In this document: positions 1 through 5,352 of the stretch, one piece after another | How the letters are laid out: the number at the start of each line of letters is the position of its first letter | Position numbering within the stretch: position 1 is the first letter of the stretch | From: Muribaculaceae bacterium | Lineage (GTDB): Bacteria; Bacteroidota; Bacteroidia; Bacteroidales; Muribaculaceae | DNA: 6,579 nucleotides | Reading direction: 5' to 3' | Assembly (NCBI GenBank): GCA_021443235.1 | Contig: JABUUJ010000052.1 | Span: 10,104-16,682, forward strand | The notes under the pieces: model-generated | The model's input: the letters and a program-made list of their open reading frames with translations, nothing else | What the model was told of the DNA's origin: nothing | The model's database searches: none | Translations under genes and position numbers: made by a program

Positions 1-28
1 AATATATTATAACCTAATTTTGCTTTGA

Positions 29-128
29 CAAGGTTGAACCACGTTGAACAAGGTTGAACAAGGTTGAACCACGTTGAACAAGGTTGAACAAGGTTGAACC
101 ACGTTGAACCACGTTGAACCACGTTGAA
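29..128. repeat. Ten tandem 10-bp repeats in two linked variants
   Basis: Ten uninterrupted 10-bp units run head to tail. Only two forms occur: A = CAAGGTTGAA and B = CCACGTTGAA. They differ at unit positions 2 and 4, and the two differences always travel together. The order is A B A A B A A B B B, which suggests a 30-bp AAB super-unit duplicated as a block, plus two extra B copies. A decayed unit follows at 129-138. Each unit junction contains the interrupted palindrome GTTGAAC. Every unit carries TGA, and because 10 is not a multiple of 3 every plus frame is stopped; the minus strand has no stop inside the array, but I see no gene there. The repeat lies just beyond the secDF terminator hairpin. 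Its function is unknown. Confidence 0.95.
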
Positions 129-134
129 CAACGT

Positions 135-167
135 AAGAAGGTGGGGCCGCGGGGGCTCCACCTTCTT
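135..167 (-). terminator. Hairpin downstream of secDF, probable terminator
   Basis: A 14-bp stem (135-148 with 154-167, one G-T pair) closes a 5-nt loop. The outer arms are AAGAAGGTGG and CCACCTTCTT and the inner part is GC-rich. It lies about 50 bp past the secDF stop codon, the expected place for a terminator. On the minus strand there is no real U-run after the stem, only the UUCUU within the 3' arm, so termination may be inefficient or the hairpin may mainly stabilise the mRNA 3' end. The arms are symmetric enough to act on either strand. Confidence 0.6.
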
Positions 168-215
168 GGGATTTATATGTTTCGCTTTATTATTTAATTT
201 CGAGCAAACATGTGG

Positions 216-3170
216 TTACTTGCGAGCAGCCTTGGCCTCTTCCTTCACGATTTTCTTCTTCGAGACGAGGTAAGCTACAGGCGAAGCGATGAACAGCGAA
301 GCGCATGTACCGAATACGACACCGAGGATCATCGCGAAGATGAAGCTGCGAATCGACTCACCGCCCAGGAAGAAGATCACGAGCAGCACGAGCAAGGTGG
401 TGATCGAGGTCATTGTCGTACGCGACAGAGTGCTGCACAGCGCCTTGTTGAATGTCTCGTTGAGATCCATCTTGGGGAAGAGCTTGCGATACTCACGCAC
501 GCGGTCAAATACAACCACGGTGTCGTTAACCTGATAACCGATTACTGTGAGGATTGCGGCGATAAACGTCTGGTCAACCTCCATCGAGAACGGGAACAAG
601 CCATGGAAGGTGTAGAAGCCGATAACGATGAACGAGGTGAAAGCAACGGCTGCGAGCGCTCCCAGCGAGTAAGCCAGGTAGCGGAAGCGGATGAGGATGT
701 AGAGGGCCATTGCGATGAGCGAGAAGAACACTGCCCACACTGCCTCGCGAGTCATGTCGCTTGCGATGCTCGGGCCCACAACCTCGCTCGACACCACGCC
801 CACGTTCTCGTTGCTGGTGCTGAAGTCGGTAACGCTCATGCCATTGAGGTCGCCCTCAAGTCCCTTGTAGAGCTTGGCCATGATCTCGTCGTCAACGCCT
901 TCCTCGGTGCTGTCGATCTTGTAGTTGGTCGAGATGCGCACCTTGGTCTCGTTGTCGATGGTAATAACCGAAATGTTGGCGCCCTCAAAGAGGGGAGCGA
1001 GCTGGCCTTCGAGAGTCTCGGTAGATACTGCGTGGTCAAACTGCACGATGTAGTTGCGACCACCCGAGAAGTCGATACCACGGTTGAGGCCACGAGTGCC
1101 CAGCAGAGCGCCAAACGCCACGATGCAAATTGCGACTACCGTCCAAGTGGTCTTGGCCTTGCCCATGAAGTCGAACTTAACGTTCTGCATGAGCTTGCGG
1201 GTAAAGCTTGTGGTAAAGGTCATGCCGTTGAACCAGCCCTTGTTTACACACCACTCAAGCACGAGGCGTGTAGCAAACACTGCTGTGAAGAACGAGCACA
1301 GGATACCCACAACCAGAGTCACGGCGAAGCCACGGATGGGGCCCGAGCCGAGGATAATGAGGATGATACCAGTAATAATAGATGTGAGGTTAGAGTCGAA
1401 GATTGCCGAGAAGGCGTTGCTGTAACCATCCTGGATAGCGGTCTTCAGACCCTTGTCGGCGCGCAACTCTTCCTTGCAACGCTCAAAGATAAGCACGTTG
1501 GCGTCGACCGCCATACCCAGCGCGAGCACGATACCGGCGATACCAGGCAGGGTGAGCACGCTCTGGAACGATGCGAGGATACCGATGGTGAAGAACAGGT
1601 TCATGATAAGACCCAGGTTGGCGATGTTACCTGCCTTCATACCATAAGTGCACATCATGAAGATCATGAGCAGCACGAGAGCTACGATGAACGAGATAAT
1701 ACCCTTCTGGATCGATTCCTGACCCAGCGACGGACCAATCACGCTCTCACTTGCCACGTTAACACGTGCCACCATCTTACCCGACTCGAGCACGTTGGCA
1801 AGGTCGTTAGCCTCCTCAACGGTGAAGCGACCGCTAATCTGCGAGTTGCCGCCATCGATCTGCGAGTTGACATTGGGGAACGAATAAACCTGATCGTCGA
1901 GCACGATGGCGATGGCCTTGCCGATGTTCTGACCGGTGATGCGCGACCACTGACGTGCGCCCTCATCGTTCATGCGCATCGACACCACTTGACCCTGGAG
2001 GTTGTCAAACTCGCTGCTTGCGCGGGTCACAGCGTCGCCAGTGAGCACGGGCTTGCCGTTGACGGTGCGCAGAGCCACGAGCTGGAACACGTCCATGCCA
2101 CCTTGCATCTCGGCGGGCTTGACAGTCCAAGCGAGCTTGAGGTCGGCGGGAAGGGTTCCTTTGGCATATTGCGACTGGATAATCTTGTTGACATCGGCAG
2201 TGTCGCCCAGTGCCACATATCCCACAACTGGCGAACCGGCTTGGCTCTGTGCCAGCGACTGGAAGCCGGTCATCTCGGCGAGAGTCTTGCTCACGTTAAC
2301 CTTCTCAACGGGAGCGGCCTCGGCCTTAGTGCTGTCGGTAGCGGTGGTGTCGGCGACCTCAGCCTTAGGAGCGAGGCCGTTGGCGGCCTGCTGGTTGAGC
2401 GCGTTGAGTGCGCCAGCCACCTCGGCCACGGTATATGTCTCATAGAACTCAAGGTTTGCGGCACCCTGAAGGAGCTTGCGCACGCGCTCGGGCTCTTTCA
2501 CACCGGGGAGCTCGAGCAGGATGCGTCCTGTGCTCTGGAGTTTCTGGATGTTGGGCGACACAACGCCGAAGCGGTCGATACGGTTGCGGAGCACCTTGTA
2601 GGAGTTGTCGACCATGCTCTCAACCTCCTCTTCGAGTATCGACTGGATCTCGTTGTCGTTGGCGCCGGGTTTCTCCTTCACCTTCTCTACGCTGCGGAAA
2701 ATCTGTGCGAGCGAGCCTTCGGGAGCAAGAGTCTTGTACTCCTTGCAGAAAGAGGCAACGAAGTTTTCCTGTGCGGCCTGATTCTTAAGCACGTTGTCGA
2801 TAGCCTGACGGAACTTAGGATCGGGGTTGTCGTTAGAAAGCGCGATGAGGATGTCGGGCACCGAGATCTGCAGCGTCACGTTCATACCGCCCTTGAGGTC
2901 AAGGCCGAGTCCGAGCTCTTTCTCGCGTACTTTCTGGAATGTGTAGTAATTAAGGAAAACTGTCTCTTTTCCGAGAGAGTCCATGTACTCGTTAAGCGCT
3001 GCGCGATACTTCTCGTTTGAAGTGTCGGGGGTTGTGATGCCGGCAGCGGCAAGTGCCTTCTTCTCTGCTAAGTTCTGGTAGTGGTTAGACACAAATGTGA
3101 ACGACAGATAAAAAGCACAAATCAAAATCAGCGCAAAAGTAATGACTTTGATAAAACCTTTAGTTTGCAT
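216..3170 (-). CDS. secDF: Fused protein translocase subunit SecDF
   Basis: This is an inner-membrane Sec accessory protein that uses the proton-motive force to help pull secreted proteins out of the SecYEG channel. It has 984 aa, normal for the fused SecD-SecF chain of Bacteroidetes. The predicted order is TM1 (about 7-27), a large SecD periplasmic region (30-485) with the motif DLKGGMN at 91-97, and SecD TM2-6 (487-640) with GMAVDANVLIFER around D556. The SecF half has a TM at 673-691, GIDFSGG at 698-704, a periplasmic domain to about 800, and five TMs (808-970) with VNDTVVVFDR at 881-890. D556, D883 and R917 appear to match the proton-path residues known from Thermus SecDF (from memory). 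An Ala/Thr-rich stretch (262-295) looks like a lineage insert in the periplasmic domain. The ATG at 3170 leads straight into TM1. The C-terminus is Lys-rich. It appears monocistronic. Confidence 0.97.
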   Translation of the reverse strand: MQTKGFIKVITFALILICAFYLSFTFVSNHYQNLAEKKALAAAGITTPDTSNEKYRAALNEYMDSLGKETVFLNYYTFQKVREKELGLGLDLKGGMNVTLQISVPDILIALSNDNPDPKFRQAIDNVLKNQAAQENFVASFCKEYKTLAPEGSLAQIFRSVEKVKEKPGANDNEIQSILEEEVESMVDNSYKVLRNRIDRFGVVSPNIQKLQSTGRILLELPGVKEPERVRKLLQGAANLEFYETYTVAEVAGALNALNQQAANGLAPKAEVADTTATDSTKAEAAPVEKVNVSKTLAEMTGFQSLAQSQAGSPVVGYVALGDTADVNKIIQSQYAKGTLPADLKLAWTVKPAEMQGGMDVFQLVALRTVNGKPVLTGDAVTRASSEFDNLQGQVVSMRMNDEGARQWSRITGQNIGKAIAIVLDDQVYSFPNVNSQIDGGNSQISGRFTVEEANDLANVLESGKMVARVNVASESVIGPSLGQESIQKGIISFIVALVLLMIFMMCTYGMKAGNIANLGLIMNLFFTIGILASFQSVLTLPGIAGIVLALGMAVDANVLIFERCKEELRADKGLKTAIQDGYSNAFSAIFDSNLTSIITGIILIILGSGPIRGFAVTLVVGILCSFFTAVFATRLVLEWCVNKGWFNGMTFTTSFTRKLMQNVKFDFMGKAKTTWTVVAICIVAFGALLGTRGLNRGIDFSGGRNYIVQFDHAVSTETLEGQLAPLFEGANISVITIDNETKVRISTNYKIDSTEEGVDDEIMAKLYKGLEGDLNGMSVTDFSTSNENVGVVSSEVVGPSIASDMTREAVWAVFFSLIAMALYILIRFRYLAYSLGALAAVAFTSFIVIGFYTFHGLFPFSMEVDQTFIAAILTVIGYQVNDTVVVFDRVREYRKLFPKMDLNETFNKALCSTLSRTTMTSITTLLVLLVIFFLGGESIRSFIFAMILGVVFGTCASLFIASPVAYLVSKKKIVKEEAKAARK

Positions 3171-3296
3171 TTTGTGTTTAAATTATTAATTATTATGTTT
3201 ATTATCACAAGTTGGTATGTTGCTCTATCACACAACATTAGACTGCCGTGCAAGGAACTCCGGCACCGCATTTCGCGGCCGCAAGAGTACCCTACA

Positions 3297-3319
3297 CAAC
3301 TTTTCAAGTTGCAAAGATA
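3297..3319 (-). promoter_or_regulatory. Putative secDF promoter with inverted repeat at the start site
   Basis: Read on the minus strand, 3319-3312 is TATCTTTG, a perfect match to the Bacteroidetes -7 element TAnnTTTG. It is followed immediately by a perfect inverted repeat, CAACTT-TTC-AAGTTG (3297-3311), which covers the expected transcription start near 3305. No clean -33 TTTG is seen 19-21 bp upstream, only a T-rich match near 3338-3345. The implied leader is about 135 nt. The repeat could be an operator or a 5'-terminal mRNA hairpin. Confidence 0.55.
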
Positions 3320-3423
3320 CGACAAATTCTTCACCTAATAAAATTTTTCCCCATTTTTTTACTCCCCACCCTAAACCCAGTAGAGCCAGCGTAGAGTCCA
3401 ATATAGTCCGCCCAAACTCTAAT

Positions 3424-3460
3424 AACACACACGCCACACCAGGTCAATCTGTGTGTTTTT
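3424..3460 (+). terminator. Weak terminator-like inverted repeat
   Basis: AACACACA (3424-3431) can pair with TGTGTGTT (3450-3457) around an 18-nt loop, and a T-rich tract follows (to about 3469). This is terminator-like on the plus strand, but no plus-strand gene ends upstream of it. It may shield the downstream module from read-through, or be a remnant or a chance match. The large loop and A/T-rich stem make it weak. Confidence 0.25.
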
Positions 3461-3514
3461 ATTCTTTTTCTCATTATTTTGGCCACAAAGCACTACTATT
3501 CCAGGAAAATAAAG

Positions 3515-3532
3515 TATATTTGCAGCGCAAAT
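3515..3532 (+). promoter_or_regulatory. Putative promoter and palindromic operator of the GNAT module
   Basis: TATATTTG at 3515-3522 matches the Bacteroidetes -7 consensus TAnnTTTG and sits 30 bp before the ATG at 3553, giving a short A-rich leader. A perfect inverted repeat, ATTTGC-AGC-GCAAAT (3518-3532), overlaps the -7 element and the expected start site. That is where an autoregulatory toxin-antitoxin operator would be expected. No good -33 TTTG is present at normal spacing; the nearest (3478-3481) is 33 bp away. Confidence 0.55.
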
Positions 3533-3552
3533 TGAGTGAAAACAAAAAATCT

Positions 3553-3735
3553 ATGGCATTAGAAATAAGATCTATACCCGTGTTAGAGGGTGCGGCTGCC
3601 GAGCGTTTCATTCGTGAGGCAGAGGAAAATGCTCGCAACCCGAAGAAATCAAAACCGAGATTCTTGACTTTGTCAGACTTCGAGCAAATTGAGGAAAACA
3701 CAATTGCTCGCGAACAAGCAAGAAAACATGGTTAA
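3553..3735 (+). CDS. Small protein, likely antitoxin of the adjacent GNAT toxin
   Basis: This 60-aa protein begins MALEIRSIPVLEG. The ATG at 3553 is chosen because it follows the -7 promoter element by a normal short leader; the longer open frame upstream is non-coding. The N-terminal part (about 2-26) suggests a short strand and then an acidic helix (AAAERFIREAEENA). A basic stretch with KKSK (about 28-36) follows, then a second charged helix (about 39-58). It does not look like the ribbon-helix-helix DUF1778 antitoxin of classical TacAT pairs. Its last 8 bases overlap the acetyltransferase start, so the two are probably translated together. The antitoxin role is inferred from size, gene order and the overlap. 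I recall similar short proteins beside GNAT genes in Bacteroidales but cannot verify a family here. Confidence 0.75.
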   Translation: MALEIRSIPVLEGAAAERFIREAEENARNPKKSKPRFLTLSDFEQIEENTIAREQARKHG

Positions 3736-4309
3736 CATTCGTGACTGCGAGCGAGTGATGGTTGAGTCGTCAAGCGATTTGGCTCAATTCTCTTGTGGCG
3801 ATGAAGACCTTGACGACTTCTTCGCTAATGACGCATATCTATACGACAAGCAACTTTTGGGTAAAACATACTACTTTGCCATGAAAGGAAATGGGAAGAT
3901 TGTGGGCGCCTTTACTGTTGCTAATGACAGCATCAAGGCTTCATTAATTTCTACCACCATCCGCAACAAACTCCAACGCAAAATCCCAAATACCAAGCGC
4001 ACTCGCAGTTACCCTGCCGTTTTGATTGGCCGCATCGGTGTGGCAAGCGATATGAGAGGAAACAACATCGGTTCTCAGATTGTTGAATACATTAAGTACT
4101 GGTTTACTCGCCGCACCAACAAGAGCGGATGCCGTTATGTGGTTGTGGATGCATACAATTCTCAAGGTGTACTTTCTTTCTATGAGAAAAATGACTTTAA
4201 ATTTCTATATTCTACCGAAGAGGAAGAGCGAGAAACCTTTGGATTGGCCAAAGGAGAACACCTTAATTCACGAATGATGTATTTTGATTTAATCGGCTAT
4301 ACCGATTAG
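3728..4309 (+). CDS. GNAT-family N-acetyltransferase, TacT-like
   Basis: This 193-aa GNAT enzyme would transfer acetyl from acetyl-CoA to an amine. The start at 3728 overlaps the upstream small gene by 8 bp; a start 39 bp earlier is possible but would lie deep in that gene. The layout resembles TacT-type toxins, which acetylate aminoacyl-tRNA: FSCGDEDLDDFF at about 21-32, a core strand AMKGNGKIVGAFTVAND (51-67), PAVLIGRIGV (96-105), the acetyl-CoA loop RGNNIG (110-115), and FYEKNDF (151-157) containing Y152, where TacT has its catalytic tyrosine. The loop has Asn where the (R/Q)xxGx(G/A) consensus has its first Gly. Codons are AT-richer than in the flanking genes, consistent with horizontal transfer. 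The toxin role is inferred; an ordinary small-molecule or protein acetyltransferase remains possible. Confidence 0.88.
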   Translation: MVNIRDCERVMVESSSDLAQFSCGDEDLDDFFANDAYLYDKQLLGKTYYFAMKGNGKIVGAFTVANDSIKASLISTTIRNKLQRKIPNTKRTRSYPAVLIGRIGVASDMRGNNIGSQIVEYIKYWFTRRTNKSGCRYVVVDAYNSQGVLSFYEKNDFKFLYSTEEEERETFGLAKGEHLNSRMMYFDLIGYTD

Positions 4310-4378
4310 AAAGAAAGATAAAGACTTCACGAGCAACACAAGGTCAAAGTCCAAAAGTTTGTCAGCGAAAAAGACGAG

Positions 4379-4495
4379 ATGAAGCGACAAGGGTATTGTC
4401 AGATGTGTGGCGGCCGATTGGTTTATAGAAGTGGAAGATATGGCGATTTTTGGGGGTGCTCTAATTATCCCAGGTGTAAATATACAACTAAATAG
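4379..4495 (+). CDS. 38-aa topoisomerase-type C4 zinc ribbon, micro-ORF or gene remnant
   Basis: An ATG at 4379 opens a 38-codon frame. Its product has CQMC at residues 7-10 and CSNYPRC at 27-33, with the linking GGRLVYRSGRYGDFWG typical of the zf-C4_Topoisom domain (PF01396) that binds single-stranded DNA at the C-terminus of topoisomerase I and of some nuclease-like (NERD, restriction) proteins. The frame stays open upstream to a stop at 4319-4321 without another ATG, and the upstream codons (HEQHKVKVQKFVSEKDE) look like the helix that precedes the ribbon in larger proteins. It may therefore be the 3' tail of a lost gene rather than a functional small protein. It sits 69 bp after the acetyltransferase and just before the terminator, so it is probably transcribed with the module. 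Confidence 0.55.
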   Translation: MKRQGYCQMCGGRLVYRSGRYGDFWGCSNYPRCKYTTK

Positions 4496-4502
4496 GATTT
4501 TT

Positions 4503-4536
4503 GCCCTGGCAGTTTATTTGCTGGGGCGTCTTTTTT
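4503..4536 (+). terminator. Intrinsic terminator of the GNAT module
   Basis: A 9-bp stem (4503-4511 GCCCTGGCA with 4519-4527 TGCTGGGGC, two G-T pairs) closes a 7-nt loop and is followed by a T-tract at 4529-4536. This is a textbook rho-independent terminator. It lies 7 bp after the zinc-ribbon stop codon and separates this transcript from the repressor operon. Confidence 0.8.
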
Positions 4537-4590
4537 GTGATTTTTTGTGGGAAAAATGGTAGAAAAGTTGTTTATTACCATTTTTTGTGG
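4531..4590. repeat. Three helically phased TTTTTTGTG repeats
   Basis: TTTTTTGTGA (4531-4540), TTTTTTGTGG (4541-4550) and TTTTTTGTGG (4581-4590) are the same 10-bp word spaced by 10 and 40 bp, whole turns of the helix. The first doubles as the terminator T-tract and the last forms the centre of the repressor operator palindrome. Phased T6 tracts like these may bend the DNA upstream of the repressor promoter. Confidence 0.6.
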
Positions 4591-4602
4591 TAATTTTGCA
4601 AC
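4567..4602 (+). promoter_or_regulatory. Promoter and palindromic operator of the S24 repressor operon
   Basis: TAATTTTG at 4591-4598 matches the Bacteroidetes -7 element, with GTTG at 4567-4570 as a one-mismatch -33 element at 20-bp spacing. A perfect inverted repeat, ATTACCA-N7-TGGTAAT (4574-4594), fills the spacer and overlaps the -7. It extends imperfectly to outer GTTG (4567-4570) and CAAC (4599-4602). A further TGGTA half-site lies at 4557-4561, 31 bp from the TGGTA of the right arm. The position suits a repressor that blocks RNA polymerase at its own promoter. The predicted leader is about 75 nt. Confidence 0.65.
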
Positions 4603-4680
4603 GTGATAGAATCGCATGTAGCCTGGCTATATCAAACGCAGCTTGATTGAGACACACAAAGACACATAATATATAATGCT

Positions 4681-5352
4681 ATGAGCGACAATGACATAAT
4701 CAATCGGATAAAGTACCTGATGAAGGAGCTTAACTATCGTCAGGTGGACTTTGCACGGAAAATCGATGTTGACACATCCAATCTTTCCAAGTACCTTAAC
4801 GGGCGCCTGCCGGTGAGCGACGCCCTCATCAACCGCCTGGTGGTGAACCTGGGCGTGTCGAAACAGTGGCTCGAGGACGGCACCGACCTGCCGTTTGCCA
4901 AGTCGCCCACGGTGACAGCTCTCACCGCACCCGCCGCCTCGCCCATGCAAGGCACGCCAGTCTATGACATCGACGTCACCGCCGGGTCGATGCCACGCGC
5001 CAGCATGTGGGCCGACGAGCATGTGGTGGGATGGGTGAACCTGCCCAATGTGGCACACGACGGCTGCCGCATCGTGAGGGTGAGCGGAGACTCGATGTCG
5101 CCCGTGATACAAAACGGCGACTATGTGGCGATACGCGAGCTGTCGAACCAGCAATACATATTCTGGGGACAGATTTATGTGGTGATACTCGACGACTACC
5201 GCATGCTCAAGTATGTGCGTCGCAACGACAACCCCGCACTCGTGACCCTGCGAAGCGCCAACCCCGACTATGACGACATGGAGATTGCCCGCGCCGACAT
5301 ACGCGAACTCATGCTCGTGCAGCACATCCTTCACCTCGACACAAGAATATGA
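4681..5352 (+). CDS. XRE/S24 LexA-like self-cleaving transcriptional repressor
   Basis: This 223-aa regulator resembles phage CI and LexA. Residues about 6-60 form an XRE-type helix-turn-helix (RQVDFARKIDVDTSNLSKYL at 20-39 covers the two DNA-contacting helices). A Pro/Ala/Thr linker (about 75-92) leads to an S24 peptidase domain (about 93-220). The self-cleavage machinery looks intact: Ala101-Gly102 as the scissile pair, Ser138 in GDSM, and Lys177 in RMLKYVRR, with spacing similar to LexA. Such proteins are dimeric cytoplasmic repressors that cleave themselves on RecA-ssDNA filaments, so SOS control is likely but inferred. A palindrome over the promoter upstream suggests autorepression. Its stop overlaps the M16 start in ATGA. 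No other phage genes are visible, so it may be a chromosomal regulator rather than a prophage relic. Confidence 0.92.
   Translation: MSDNDIINRIKYLMKELNYRQVDFARKIDVDTSNLSKYLNGRLPVSDALINRLVVNLGVSKQWLEDGTDLPFAKSPTVTALTAPAASPMQGTPVYDIDVTAGSMPRASMWADEHVVGWVNLPNVAHDGCRIVRVSGDSMSPVIQNGDYVAIRELSNQQYIFWGQIYVVILDDYRMLKYVRRNDNPALVTLRSANPDYDDMEIARADIRELMLVQHILHLDTRI

Larger units (their letters stand above)
3171..3552. other. Divergent intergenic region between secDF and the GNAT module
   Basis: This 382-bp stretch has no convincing gene. It holds an AT-rich secDF leader (3171-3235), a GC-richer leader part with short potential stems and a GCGGCCGC site (3240-3295), the secDF promoter with its inverted repeat (3297-3319), an AT-rich and C-rich stretch (3330-3420), an inverted repeat followed by a T-rich tract (3424-3470), and the promoter of the acetyltransferase module (3515-3532). 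Open frames crossing it on both strands have no credible start or composition. Confidence 0.7.

Noticed and set aside
22..30. TTGACA-like -35 box before the repeats
   Set aside because: Bacteroidetes housekeeping promoters do not use TTGACA, and no matching -7 element lies at proper spacing; the word simply blends into the repeat.
29..128. CRISPR array or coding repeat
   Set aside because: Units are 10 bp with no spacers, far too short for CRISPR. The plus strand is stopped in all frames, and no minus-strand start or domain supports a repeat protein.
210..3020. 936-codon open frame on the plus strand opposite secDF
   Set aside because: It is antisense to an unmistakable SecDF; its product is rich in His, Glu and Cys with no domain pattern, as expected from the reverse strand of GC-biased codons.
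3217..3552. N-terminal extension of the 60-aa small protein back to 3217
   Set aside because: It would run through both divergent promoters. The ATG at 3553 has a -7 element and a short A-rich leader at normal distance, and the extension has non-coding composition.
4681..5352. Prophage immunity region
   Set aside because: Apart from the CI-like repressor there is no divergent Cro-like gene, integrase or structural gene, and the next gene is an M16 peptidase.
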